From contig NZ_JACSCH020000032.1 of NCBI RefSeq assembly GCF_014451325.2, forward strand, positions 1 to 52,377: a DNA stretch of 52,377 nt, read 5' to 3'. A program made the position numbers and the translations under genes. Positions 25,252 to 34,221 of this stretch are shown in pieces. The notes beneath the pieces were generated by a model that was not told the DNA's origin, ran no database searches, and saw only the letters and a program-made list of their open reading frames with translations. Position 1 is the stretch's first letter; the number at the start of each line of letters is the position of its first letter. This DNA is from Streptomyces sp. CB02980. Its GTDB lineage: Bacteria; Actinomycetota; Actinomycetes; Streptomycetales; Streptomycetaceae.

Positions 25252-25776
25252 CTCGGTTCTCCCTGTGTTCCGTTGCCGCCTTGTGCCGTCCGCCTTCTCG
25301 TCGACGAGCGGTGTGCCGCCCCGCCCAGTGCGGATCCTCCGGTCTGGGGCGCTGGTCGCCTCCGAACGTCGCGGCCGTGCGGCCGCCGCGTGCGGACCTC
25401 GGGGTACGGCTGCCCCCGATGCCCCGGGACATCCCTGTGACGTCGCGTATTCGGCCGACGCGGGCAGCTGGTCGCTATCGGGCGTCCGCGTTCGGGCGGT
25501 GGAGGACACCTTCCGGGTCTTCCCGGGCGAGGCGGCGTGAGCTCTCTGCCCCGTCGCGGGTGGTTCGCCGTATCGGAGGGGTCGGGGAACGGGCGCCACT
25601 GCGCCCGTCCGTGCGTCCGCGCGCCCCTGCGTGAGGGATGGCCGTGGCCGGATCTCGCCTCCACGATGAACCGCGTCCCGTCCCGCCCGCCGCGGACGGG
25701 ACGGTGCGTGTCCGGCGGCGCCAGAGGGCAGGACCGTTCGCGCGTCACCACTTCGGCGATTCGTACGGGGGGATCC
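25252..25776. other. Divergent intergenic region, kinase/SDR
   Basis: This 525-bp gap carries the promoters of the leftward kinase and the rightward SDR. Open frames here have no recognisable protein pattern. No repeat or hairpin stood out. Confidence 0.4.
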
Positions 25777-26613
25777 ATGGGCAGGCGCTGGTTGATCACG
25801 GGGTGCTCTTCAGGTCTCGGAAGGGCATTGGCCGCCGCGGCGGCACGGGCGGGGCACGAACTCGTGGTCACCGCCCGCAAGACCGCGGACCTGGAGGACC
25901 TCGCCGCCGCCTGGCCCGGACGGATCGTCCCGGTGCCGCTGGAGCTGCGGGACCCGGCCTCCTGCCAGGAGGCCGTCCGGACGGCCGTGGACCGCCTCGG
26001 AGGCATCGACGTCCTCGTCAACAACGCCGGCGTCGGTCTGTTCGGCGCGGTCGAGGAGGTCTCCGACCACGAACTCCGGGAGCAGCTGGAGATCCTGGTC
26101 GTCGGGCCCTGGAGGCTCACGCGGCTCGCCCTGCCCCTGATGCGGGCCCAGGGGCACGGCCACATCCTCAACGTCTCCTCCGTCGTCGGCCGGATGGCCT
26201 TCCCGGGCCTCGGCGCCTACGTGGCCGCGAAGCACGCGCTGGAAGGCATGAGCGAGGCTCTCGCGGTGGAGGCGGCCCCGCACGGCATCCGTGTCACGGT
26301 CGTCGAACCCGGCATGTTCGCCACCCGCTACGGCACCGCCATGACGGAAGCCGCCCACCGGGTCCCCGCCTACGACGTGACCAACCGCGAGATGCTCGAA
26401 GGCGCGCGCGGGCTCGCCGACAGCCCCGAGACCGGACGTCCCGAGGACTACGCGGCACGGGTCCTGGCCATCGTCCACACCGAGGGCCCCACGCCCCTGC
26501 GCATCCCGGTCGGCGCCGACGCGTACGGCTATCTGGGCGTCGCGGAGCAGGCCGCCCGAGAGGAGTACGCCGCGGCGCGGGCCCTGGTTGACGGGCCACC
26601 GCCCGGGGTCTGA
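25777..26613 (+). CDS. Short-chain dehydrogenase/reductase (classical SDR)
   Basis: A 278-aa NAD(P)-dependent oxidoreductase. The ATG at 25777 (MGRRWLITGCSSGLG) has GGGGGG 4-5 nt upstream. The Rossmann motif is TGCSSGLG, with Ala-Arg-Lys after strand 2 (VVTARKTADLEDL) hinting at NADPH. NNAGVG stabilises the fold. The catalytic Ser/Tyr/Lys are in NVSSVVGRMAF and GAYVAAKHALEG, and PGMF follows. The C-terminus is longer than usual, with a region (YDVTNREMLEGARG) as in the SDR5-type 'oxidoreductase' subfamily. The substrate is unknown. It is not part of the lanthipeptide locus by spacing (211-bp gap). Confidence 0.9.
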   Translation: MGRRWLITGCSSGLGRALAAAAARAGHELVVTARKTADLEDLAAAWPGRIVPVPLELRDPASCQEAVRTAVDRLGGIDVLVNNAGVGLFGAVEEVSDHELREQLEILVVGPWRLTRLALPLMRAQGHGHILNVSSVVGRMAFPGLGAYVAAKHALEGMSEALAVEAAPHGIRVTVVEPGMFATRYGTAMTEAAHRVPAYDVTNREMLEGARGLADSPETGRPEDYAARVLAIVHTEGPTPLRIPVGADAYGYLGVAEQAAREEYAAARALVDGPPPGV

Positions 26614-26824
26614 CGGACCGTCGCACCGCACCCCGCACCGCGAGGCCCACGGGCCCGCCACCGCCGGCGGTCGCCAGGAGCGGCGCCGGTCGTGCGGACC
26701 GGAGGCATGCGCGGGGCTGTTGTTACCTGTGCGTTCCGCATAGGTGGAAGGTGACAGCGGCGACTGTCGGGGCCCTCGGGGGACGTGACAGCGTCGTGTC
26801 CGTCACCGACCGAGGGAGTGCGCA

Positions 26825-29479
26825 GTGAACAAGGGGTACGCGGTGTTCTGCGACGCCGACCGTCACTTCTACGACGCGCCGCACCGTCTGGTCTTCGCCG
26901 AGGGAGCGGGCGACTCGCTCTACCGGGCGGCCACCCTCCCCGTACCCGAGGGCTGGACGTCCCACCGTACGGGCGACTGGCTCGCCCTGCGCCCCCTGGA
27001 CCACTCGCTCCCGTCGCAGGGCTGGAAGATCCACGTCTCTGCCTGTCTCGACAACGCGGAGGCGATCCTCGCCACGGTCCGCGAGTACTGTCTGGGACAG
27101 GACGTGGCCTTCAAGTTCGTCCCCAGCCGGTACCTGCTGCACCAGCGCAACGCCAAGTACGCGGACCGCTCGGCGAGCGGCAAGTTCATCACCGTGTATC
27201 CGGCCGACGACGAGCAGTGCGAGCGCGTGGCCACCGATCTGGCGGGGCTGCTGGAGGGCCGGCCCGGTCCGTACATCCTCAGCGATCTGCGCTGGGGCTG
27301 GGGCCCCGTGCACCTGCGGTACGGCAGCTTCACCCTCCGCCACTGCTACGACGAGCACGGGGAGCTGCGGCCGGCCGTCGAGGACGGGTCCGGCACGCTC
27401 GTACCCGACCGGCGCGATCCCGTCTTCCACGTGCCCGCATGGGTGACTCCCCCCGCCTTCCTGCGTCCGCACCTGGAGGCCAGGGCCTCGGTGACCGTCC
27501 AGGACATGCCGTACGACATCGAGAAGGCCCTGCACTTCTCCAACGGCGGCGGAGTGTACGAGGCCCGGGACCGGCGGACCGGGCGGCGGGTCGTCCTGAA
27601 GGAGGCGCGGCCGTACGCCGGCCTCGCCGCCGACGGCGCGGACGCAGTGACGCGGCTGCACCGCGAACGCGAGGCGCTGGAACGGCTCTCGGGGCTCGCC
27701 TGCACGCCGGAGGTCCTCGACAGCTTCACGGTGGGCGACCACCACTTCCTGGCGCTGGAGTTCGTGGAGGGCAAGCCGCTCAACACCTTCTTCGCGCGGA
27801 GGCATCCGCTGATGGAGGCCGATCCGTCGGCGGAGCGGCTCGCCGAGTACACGGAGTGGGCGCTGCGGATCCACGGGCTCGTCGAGCGGGCCGTGGCCGC
27901 GGTGCACGCACGCGGGATCGTCTTCAACGACCTGCATCTGTTCAACATCATGGTGGCCGAGGACGAGTCCTCGGTGGTGCTGCTGGACTTCGAGGCGGCC
28001 CAGCCCGCCTCGGAGGGCGGTCGCCAGACCGTCGCCAACCCGGCGTTCGTGGCGCCCGCCGACCGGCGGGGGTTCGATGTGGACCGGTACGCCCTCGCGT
28101 GCCTCCGGATCGCGCTGTTCATCCCGCTCACGAGTCTGCTCGCGGTGGACCGGGGCAAGGCCGCGCACCTGGCGGAGACCGCCGCGGCGCGGTTCCCGCT
28201 GCCCCCCGGTTTCCTGGACGAGGCGGTTCGGGAGATCACGCGCGACCCGGCCGGCGGCCGGTCCGGCGGGAGCTCGCGGGCACCCGACCGTCCGGCGGAC
28301 CGCTCCCGGTTCCTGCCCACGGAGCCGGGCGACTGGCCGAACAGCCGTGACTCCATGGTGGGCGCGATCCTGGCGTCGGCGACTCCCGAAAGGGAGGATC
28401 GTTTCTTCCCCGGGGACATCGCGCAGTTCGCCACCGTCGGCGGGGGCATGACCTTCGGACACGGCACCGCCGGAGTGCTCCACGCCCTGCACGAGAGCGG
28501 GGCACCCCGATGTCCGGAGGCCGAGGACAGGCTCCTGCGGCACGCCAAGCAGCCCGACTCCGGCACACCGCTCGGCTTCTACGACGGGCTCACCGGTGTC
28601 GCGTGGACCCTCGAACGGCTCGGGCACACGGCTGCCGCGCTCGAACTGGCCTCACTCGTCGCCGAACAGGACCACGAGGGCCTCGCGCCCGACCTGTACG
28701 GAGGGACGGCCGGTATCGGCCTCGCCCTGGACGCCCTGGCCACCGCCACCGGTGAGAGCGGCCTCCACGCGGCGGCCCTGCGCTGCGCCGAGCTGTCCGC
28801 CCGCCCGCTCCGGTCGCCCGCGCGACCGGCGGGAACGGCAGGAGCGGCAGGAGCGGCAGGAGCGGCAGGCAAGGTGCGCACGGGACTTCTGCACGGCTCC
28901 GCCGGACGGGCCCTGCTGTTCGTACGGCTCTACGAGCGCACCCGGGACTCCGCACTCCTCGACCGCGCCGCCGAGGCGCTCCACGACGACCTGAGCCGCT
29001 GCGTGCGCGGTGCCTCCGGGACCCTGCAGGTCGACGAGGGCTGGCGCACGATGCCGTACCTCGGCGCGGGCAGCGTGGGCATCGGCATGGTGATCGACGA
29101 CTACCTGCTCCACCGGCACGACGACGCCCTGGACCGGGCGCGCCGCGAGATCGTGCGGGCGGCGCAGGCCACCTTCTACGCCCAGCCCGGTCTCTTCCGG
29201 GGCGTCGCCGGAATGGTGCTCCACCTCGCCCGTACGAACGTCGGCGGGCCCGGCACGACACCGGAGGACGTACGCCGCCAGATCGGCTGCCTGAGCTGGC
29301 ACGCCATGTCCTACCAGGGCCGACTCGCCTTCCCCGGCGAGCAGATGATGCGCCTCTCCATGGACCTCTCCACCGGTACGGCGGGCGTCCTGCTCGCCCT
29401 CTCCTCGGCCCTGGGCGACCGCCCGGCCCACCTGCCGTTCCTTCCGCCGCTCCCGCGGCCCCACGAACCGGCCCCGTGA
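26825..29479 (+). CDS. ramC: Class III lanthipeptide synthetase (LanKC, RamC/AmfT type)
   Basis: An 884-aa protein with a GTG at 26825 after GAGGGAG. Three domains install rings in RamS. An N-terminal phosphoSer/Thr lyase-like domain (about 1-220, with KYADRSASGKFITVYP) is followed by a kinase-like domain (about 225-480), with Lys259 in VVLKEARPY, Asp369 in FNDLHLFNIM and Asp388 in LLDFEAA (DFE in place of DFG). The cyclase-like domain (about 530-870) has repeated Gly motifs (FGHGTAGVLHAL, FYDGLTGVAWTL, LYGGTAGIGLAL, LLHGSAGRALL) and lacks the zinc Cys-Cys-His set, as in class III. An Ala/Gly repeat (AGTAGAAGAAGAAGK) interrupts it. It is followed at 43 bp by ramS. Confidence 0.95.
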   Translation: MNKGYAVFCDADRHFYDAPHRLVFAEGAGDSLYRAATLPVPEGWTSHRTGDWLALRPLDHSLPSQGWKIHVSACLDNAEAILATVREYCLGQDVAFKFVPSRYLLHQRNAKYADRSASGKFITVYPADDEQCERVATDLAGLLEGRPGPYILSDLRWGWGPVHLRYGSFTLRHCYDEHGELRPAVEDGSGTLVPDRRDPVFHVPAWVTPPAFLRPHLEARASVTVQDMPYDIEKALHFSNGGGVYEARDRRTGRRVVLKEARPYAGLAADGADAVTRLHREREALERLSGLACTPEVLDSFTVGDHHFLALEFVEGKPLNTFFARRHPLMEADPSAERLAEYTEWALRIHGLVERAVAAVHARGIVFNDLHLFNIMVAEDESSVVLLDFEAAQPASEGGRQTVANPAFVAPADRRGFDVDRYALACLRIALFIPLTSLLAVDRGKAAHLAETAAARFPLPPGFLDEAVREITRDPAGGRSGGSSRAPDRPADRSRFLPTEPGDWPNSRDSMVGAILASATPEREDRFFPGDIAQFATVGGGMTFGHGTAGVLHALHESGAPRCPEAEDRLLRHAKQPDSGTPLGFYDGLTGVAWTLERLGHTAAALELASLVAEQDHEGLAPDLYGGTAGIGLALDALATATGESGLHAAALRCAELSARPLRSPARPAGTAGAAGAAGAAGKVRTGLLHGSAGRALLFVRLYERTRDSALLDRAAEALHDDLSRCVRGASGTLQVDEGWRTMPYLGAGSVGIGMVIDDYLLHRHDDALDRARREIVRAAQATFYAQPGLFRGVAGMVLHLARTNVGGPGTTPEDVRRQIGCLSWHAMSYQGRLAFPGEQMMRLSMDLSTGTAGVLLALSSALGDRPAHLPFLPPLPRPHEPAP

Positions 29480-29522
29480 CGGGGTCGCCCCGCACCACCG
29501 TCCCCTACGAAAGGAAACGATC

Positions 29523-29651
29523 ATGAACCTCTTCGACCTTCAGTCGCTGGAGACCCCCAAGGACGAGGCCATCGGCGATGTCGAGACCGGCAGCCGCGCG
29601 AGCCTCCTCCTCTGCGGTGACAGCAGCCTCAGCGTCACGACCTGTAACTGA
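29523..29651 (+). CDS. ramS: SapB-like class III lanthipeptide precursor (RamS)
   Basis: A 42-aa peptide whose ATG at 29523 has GAAAGGAA upstream. The leader is residues 1-21, with the class III recognition motif LFDLQ near the N-terminus. The core is residues 22-42 and contains the motif S-x2-S-x3-C twice (S24/S27/C31 and S34/S37/C41), preceded by TG and ended by N. As I recall it, SapB of S. coelicolor differs only by Ile for Val at core position 17. The matured peptide should be a secreted amphiphilic surfactant that helps aerial hyphae break surface tension. The modifying enzyme is RamC next door; RamA/RamB are the presumed exporters. Confidence 0.97.
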   Translation: MNLFDLQSLETPKDEAIGDVETGSRASLLLCGDSSLSVTTCN

Positions 29652-29699
29652 CCCGATCCGGCTTCCCGCACGGCACCCCGAGCGCCGGTGAGGAGTCAC

Positions 29700-29730
29700 G
29701 GGGCCCCGGGAGCGCTGCTCCCGGGGCCCC
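29700..29730 (+). terminator. Strong hairpin between ramS and ramA (attenuator)
   Basis: GGGGCCCCGGGAGC and GCTCCCGGGGCCCC form a perfect 14-bp stem with a 3-nt loop, 49 bp after the ramS stop and 70 bp before ramA. Partial termination here would give more ramS than transporter mRNA. It would also protect the 3' end of a short ramC-ramS transcript. Confidence 0.75.
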
Positions 29731-29799
29731 GGCCGTCTGGGCCGGACACCGGCGGCCCCGACGGGAACGTCGATCCCGGAGGGGAAGAGAGGAGGTCGG

Positions 29800-31626
29800 A
29801 TGGCCTCGCCGACCGGTTCCGACCGGCTGCTCCGCGGCTCCGTACGGCACACCGCGGGCACCACAGCGGCGCTGCTGCTCTGCTCGGTCGCCGGCGCGGC
29901 CTGCTCGCTCGCCGTCCCCGCGCTCGCCGGCAGGACCCTTGACGTGCTGCTACGTGACCAGCCCGGGGCGGGAAGGTGGCTGCTGTGGACCGCCGTGCTG
30001 CTCGCGGCCGAAGTGCTCCTGGAGACCGGCTCGGTGCTTCTGACGCAGCTCGCCAACGCCCGCGCCACCGCCTGGATCCGGCTGCGCGCCCTGGGCGGTC
30101 TCCTCGGCACCGCGCCCCACCGGGCAGCACCCCACTCGGGTGGCGACGTCGCCGCCCGGCTGTGCGTCAACTCCACCGACAGCGGTACCGCCCCGGCGGC
30201 CCTCGCGACCTCGGTGTCGTCGGTGCTCGTGCCGATCGGCGCACTCGTCGCCTTGGCGCTCATCCACCCCTGGACCGCCGCCGTCTTCGTGGCCGGTCTG
30301 CCCCTGCTCCTGCTGCTGCTCCGCGCGTTCGCCACCCAGTCCTCCGACTCGGTCGGTCACTACCAGCGGGCGCAGGGCGCCGTCGCCGCCCGACTGGCCG
30401 AAGCACTCGGCGGCGCCCGTACCATCGCCGCCGCCGACACGGCACGGCACGAGGAGGAGCGCATCCTCGCCCCGCTGCCGGACATGACACGGCACGGCAC
30501 CCGCATGTGGCTCGTCCACGGCCGCGCCGTGGCCCGCAGCGGCGTCCTCCTGCCCCTGCTCACCACGGCCGTCGTCGCGGTCGCGGGAGTCGCTCTCGCC
30601 GCCGGCGAGGTCAGCGTGGGCGGGCTGCTCGCCGCCTCGCGGTACGCGGCGCTCGCCGCCGGGATCGGAGGCATCGCGGCACCACTCGGGACCCTGGTCC
30701 GAGCCCGCAGCGCGGCACGCCGCACCGCCGAACTCGCCGATCTGGCGCCGATGTCGCACGGCTCCGCGGTCCTGCCACCCGACGCGCCCGGGGACCTGGA
30801 ACTGCGGGGAGTACGGGTGACGCGCGGCGACGTCCCCCTGATCGCGGACGTGACGCTCACGATCGGCGGCGGGTCGACGGTCGCCGTCGTGGGCCGGTCC
30901 GGAGCGGGCAAATCGACCCTGGCCGCCGTCGCGGGCCGGCTGACCGACCCCGACGCCGGGAGCGTCCGCCTGGACGGAGTGGACCTGGCGGAACTGTCCC
31001 GATCGGAGCTGCGCGGGGCGACCGCGTACGCCTTCGCGCGTCCCGTCTTCGACGGCGGGGCCACCCCCACCATCGGCGCCGCGCTGGCCGCCGGGGCCGG
31101 GCCCGCCCGGAGCCCGGCCACAGCGACGGGCATCCGGGACGCCGCGACGGCCGCCTGCGCCGACACCTTCGTCCGACTGCTGCCACTGGGCTACGAGACC
31201 CCGGTGGACGACGCCCCGCTCTCCGGCGGCGAGGCCCAACGCCTCGGTCTGGCACGGGCGTTCATCGGCCGGGGCCGTCTCATGATCCTCGACGACGCGA
31301 CGTCGAGCCTCGACACGGCCACCGAACGTCAGGTGGAGACCGCCCTCGCCACACCGTCACGGGCGTGCACCAGGCTGATCGTGGCCCACCGGGTGTCCAC
31401 GGCCGCCCGGGCGGACCTGGTCGTCTGGATGGAGGCGGGCCGCGTCCGGAGGTCCGGACCGCACAGCCTGCTCTGGGAGGAGCCGGAGTACCGCGCGGTG
31501 TTCACCGCGGAGGCCCGGCGTGCGGACGCCCCGCGCTGGTCCACCGGGCCGGACGCTTCCCTGGAGACCGCCGGCTCCGGCGCTCTGCCGTCGTCGGCCG
31601 TCCCTGGGCTCGGAGCGGACGAGTGA
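29800..31626 (+). CDS. ramA: ABC transporter, fused membrane and ATPase domains (RamA type)
   Basis: A 608-aa half-transporter with an ATG at 29800 and GGAGG 4 nt upstream. Six transmembrane helices lie in about residues 20-300. The ATPase domain has Walker A GRSGAGKST, signature LSGGEAQRLGLARAF, Walker B RLMILDDATSSLD and the switch His in VAHRVS. It should pair with RamB as a heterodimer to export the SapB-like peptide. The Q-loop region AYAFARPVFDG lacks the usual Gln (AYVPQ), so this ATP site may be atypical. The stop overlaps the ramB start (GTGA), implying coupling. A long C-terminal tail of about 40 residues is Ala/Ser-rich. Confidence 0.92.
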   Translation: MASPTGSDRLLRGSVRHTAGTTAALLLCSVAGAACSLAVPALAGRTLDVLLRDQPGAGRWLLWTAVLLAAEVLLETGSVLLTQLANARATAWIRLRALGGLLGTAPHRAAPHSGGDVAARLCVNSTDSGTAPAALATSVSSVLVPIGALVALALIHPWTAAVFVAGLPLLLLLLRAFATQSSDSVGHYQRAQGAVAARLAEALGGARTIAAADTARHEEERILAPLPDMTRHGTRMWLVHGRAVARSGVLLPLLTTAVVAVAGVALAAGEVSVGGLLAASRYAALAAGIGGIAAPLGTLVRARSAARRTAELADLAPMSHGSAVLPPDAPGDLELRGVRVTRGDVPLIADVTLTIGGGSTVAVVGRSGAGKSTLAAVAGRLTDPDAGSVRLDGVDLAELSRSELRGATAYAFARPVFDGGATPTIGAALAAGAGPARSPATATGIRDAATAACADTFVRLLPLGYETPVDDAPLSGGEAQRLGLARAFIGRGRLMILDDATSSLDTATERQVETALATPSRACTRLIVAHRVSTAARADLVVWMEAGRVRRSGPHSLLWEEPEYRAVFTAEARRADAPRWSTGPDASLETAGSGALPSSAVPGLGADE

Positions 31627-33572
31627 CGCCCGCTCCGAGCCCAGGGCGGCCGAAGGAACCGACCACACCGAAGGCGGCGGACCGTCCGGCACCGGCTGCC
31701 GCCTCCGGCGAAACGGACACGGTGCAGCACATCACCCGTCCGACACCGGCTGCCGCCCGCGGCGAAACGGACGCGCCCGGGAACGTCACCTGTCCTGCAC
31801 CGGCTGCCGCCTCCGGCGAAGCGGACTCGACCCGGCGCGTCACGGCCTCGCTCCGGTCCCTCCTCAGCCGCCGCAAAGGCGTCCTGGCGAAGCTGGCGGC
31901 CTGGTCGGCCGCCGAATCCGCGCAGACGTTCCTCGGCGGCTACTGCGTGGCCCGCTCCCTCGACGACGGATTCCTGAGGGCCGCACCCTCGACCGGGCTC
32001 CTCTGGCTGGCGGGGGCCGCCGTGGCCATCCTGTTCGGCGCCCCCGTCGTCCGGGGCGTCTTCGCCCAGCTCCCCCACCTCACGGAACCACTGCGCGACC
32101 AGCTCGTACGGGGGTCGGTGGTACGCGCCCTGCGCACCGCCACGACCGCGGGCGGGGGCGGGGGCGGGGGCGTGAACGCCACGGCGGTGTCCCGGCTGAC
32201 GAGTCAGACCGAGATCGCCCGGGACAGTTTCGCCGGACTGGTGCTCGCCACCCGCTCCTTCGTCTTCGTCGCCGTGGGGGCCCTCGTCGGCCTGCTGTCG
32301 CTCGCGCCGCAGTTCCTCCTCGTCGTACTTCCGCCCCTGGTTCTGGGCCTCGCTCTGTTCACGGCCTCCCTGCGGCCCATGGCGCGGGCCCAGCACCGGT
32401 ACCTCGACGCGGACGAGGCTGTCGGCCTGCGCGCCGAGATCACCCGCACCGCACTGCGGGACACCGTGGCCTGCGGGGCCCAAGAGGCGACCGCCGCGCA
32501 GAACCGCCGTGCCGTCGACGAGGCGTCCGCCGCCCAGCGCGCCCTGGCCCGCTGGGCGTCCGTCCGCACGTTCTCGGTGGCGACGGCCGGACAACTGCCG
32601 GTCCTCCTGCTGCTCGTCACGACGCCGTGGCTTCTCCGCCAGGGCGTCACGGCCGGGTCCGTGGTGGGTGCGCTCACCTACGTCCTCCAGTCGCTGCTCC
32701 CCGCACTGCACACACTGATGACCGTCCTGGGCGCGGCGGGCGCGCGGCTTTTCGTCGTCCTCGACCGGCTCACCCAGCCGGTGCCCCCGACCCCGACGCC
32801 TCCCCCAGTCCCCGCCGCCGCACCGCCGGGCCCGCGCCGTACGGGCCGGGCCGCCACGGCGCTGCAGCTGCGCCACGTACGCGCCGCGTACGGCCCCGGG
32901 GCACGCCCCGTACTGGACGCGCTGGAACTGACCGTCGAGCAGGGGGAACACCTCGCCGTGGTCGGCCCGAGCGGCATCGGCAAGTCGACCCTGCTGCACA
33001 TCTCGGCGGGCATGCTCACCCCCGATCGGGGCGACGTACGGCTCTTCGGTCGTGCCGTCGCGGCCTGCCCGCCCCCGGAGCTCATCGCACTGCGCGTGCT
33101 GGCCCCCCAGGAGGCGTACGTCTTCACGGGCACCCTGCGGGACAACCTGCGGTACCTGCGGCCCGACGCCGACCGGGCCGCCGTCGACCGGGCCGTGGAC
33201 GCGCTCGCCCTGGAACCGCTCGTCGACCGGGTGGGCGGGCTCGACCGTACGCTGACGCCCGACGCCCTGTCCCTCGGCGAACGCCAGCTGATCGCGCTGG
33301 GGCGCGCCCATCTGGCCCCCGCCCCGCTGCTGCTGCTCGACGAGGCGACCTGTCACCTGGACCCCGTCGCGGAGTCCACGGCCGAGCGGGCCCTCAGCGC
33401 CCGGCCGGGAACCCTGGTCGTGGTCGCCCACCGGTTGTCGTCGGCACTCCGAGCCGACAGGATCCTCGTCCTCGACGGCACCCGGGCCCAGCACGGAACG
33501 CACGACGAGCTGCTCGGGCGTTCCGCTCTCTACCGCGATCTCGTGGGGCACTGGAACCAGGTCCAGGAGTGA
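31623..33572 (+). CDS. ramB: ABC transporter, fused membrane and ATPase domains (RamB type)
   Basis: A 649-aa protein from the GTG at 31623, overlapping the ramA stop by 4 nt. An unusual N-terminal extension of about 75 residues contains three 18-residue repeats (P-A-P-A-A-A-S-G-E type) before the first transmembrane helix. The membrane domain spans about residues 90-390 and includes a run of seven Gly (about residues 177-183) in a loop. The ATPase domain has Walker A GPSGIGKST, Q-loop VLAPQEAYVF, signature LSLGERQLIALGRAHL, Walker B LLLLDEATCHLD and VAHRLS, so this half has complete ATP motifs. It is the presumed partner of RamA in lanthipeptide export. Confidence 0.92.
   Translation: MTPAPSPGRPKEPTTPKAADRPAPAAASGETDTVQHITRPTPAAARGETDAPGNVTCPAPAAASGEADSTRRVTASLRSLLSRRKGVLAKLAAWSAAESAQTFLGGYCVARSLDDGFLRAAPSTGLLWLAGAAVAILFGAPVVRGVFAQLPHLTEPLRDQLVRGSVVRALRTATTAGGGGGGGVNATAVSRLTSQTEIARDSFAGLVLATRSFVFVAVGALVGLLSLAPQFLLVVLPPLVLGLALFTASLRPMARAQHRYLDADEAVGLRAEITRTALRDTVACGAQEATAAQNRRAVDEASAAQRALARWASVRTFSVATAGQLPVLLLLVTTPWLLRQGVTAGSVVGALTYVLQSLLPALHTLMTVLGAAGARLFVVLDRLTQPVPPTPTPPPVPAAAPPGPRRTGRAATALQLRHVRAAYGPGARPVLDALELTVEQGEHLAVVGPSGIGKSTLLHISAGMLTPDRGDVRLFGRAVAACPPPELIALRVLAPQEAYVFTGTLRDNLRYLRPDADRAAVDRAVDALALEPLVDRVGGLDRTLTPDALSLGERQLIALGRAHLAPAPLLLLDEATCHLDPVAESTAERALSARPGTLVVVAHRLSSALRADRILVLDGTRAQHGTHDELLGRSALYRDLVGHWNQVQE
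31683..31844 (+). repeat. Three 54-bp tandem repeats at the start of ramB
   Basis: Units start at 31683, 31737 and 31791 and share CACCGGCTGCCGCC and GGCGAA(A/G)CGGAC blocks. They encode three in-frame 18-residue repeats in the cytoplasmic N-terminus of RamB, so copy number can change without a frameshift. Confidence 0.85.
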
Positions 33573-33606
33573 GCGGACCGCGCCCGCGCCGACGCCGCGG
33601 CAGTGC

Positions 33607-34221
33607 TCAGGTCCAGCCGGCGCCCTGGGCGATCCGGATGGCATCCACGCGGTTCCGTGCGCCGACCTTGCGGATGACGCTCGCCATGTAGTTGCGGACC
33701 GTGCCCTTGGTCAGGAACAACGTCGCGGCGATCTCAGCGACCGGCGCTCCGTCGGCGGCCAGCGAGAGGACGCTCAGCTCACGCCGGGTCAGGGGCATCT
33801 CCGCGGCCTGGAGGAACCCGAGCGCGAGCGTGTCGTCGATGTAGCGCTCCCCTTTGGCCAGACGGTGCACGGCCTCCAGTAATCGATACTTCGGGGCGTT
33901 CTGGTCGACGAAGCCGCTCGCCCCCGCGGCATGGGCCCGCCGCAGAACCCCCGGCCGCTGCCCGGCGACGAGGGCCAGCAGAGCCGGACGGACACCCGAG
34001 CCCTCCCCCGAGGGCGGTGCGGAAGCGGCCACGGGCCGCATCGCCGAGGGCGGCAGACACTCGGCGTCCGCCACGTACACGTCCGGTTCGGACATCCCCG
34101 TCGCCGGGCCGTGCGGCCATCGGGGCAGCGACAAGACCACTGCGACCCCGCCCGACCTCAGCAGTTCGACCAGCGCGGTCCGCAGGAGCTGCGCCTCGTA
34201 GACCACCGTCACTCGTATCAT
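33607..34221 (-). CDS. ramR: Atypical response regulator activating the ram operon (RamR/AmfR)
   Basis: A 204-aa protein from the ATG at 34221; earlier in-frame starts lack receiver sequence. The receiver-like domain (1-125) keeps a possible phospho-acceptor Asp52 (DVYVADAECLP). It has lost the acidic pair (YEAQ at residues 8-11 where DD is usual) and the conserved Lys (GFVDQNAP where GYLLKD is usual), so it may not be switched by a normal kinase. The C-terminal LuxR/NarL HTH is LTRRELSVLSLAADGAPVAE then TLFLTKGTVRNYMASVIRKV. A TTA codon at residue 114 (33880-33882) makes translation dependent on bldA tRNA. It lies convergent to ramB, 34 bp apart, and should activate ramCSAB. Confidence 0.93.
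   Translation of the reverse strand: MIRVTVVYEAQLLRTALVELLRSGGVAVVLSLPRWPHGPATGMSEPDVYVADAECLPPSAMRPVAASAPPSGEGSGVRPALLALVAGQRPGVLRRAHAAGASGFVDQNAPKYRLLEAVHRLAKGERYIDDTLALGFLQAAEMPLTRRELSVLSLAADGAPVAEIAATLFLTKGTVRNYMASVIRKVGARNRVDAIRIAQGAGWT

Noticed and set aside
26723..28627. 634-codon open frame antisense to ramC
   Set aside because: No recognisable protein pattern; ramC on the other strand has all LanKC motifs.
29976..31622. ramB frame extends open far upstream through ramA
   Set aside because: The upstream part is Arg/Pro-rich shadow sequence. The GTG at 31623 overlapping the ramA stop gives a normal exporter with the membrane domain.
31683..31844. Tandem repeats as a CRISPR array
   Set aside because: The 54-bp units are contiguous without spacers and keep the ramB frame.
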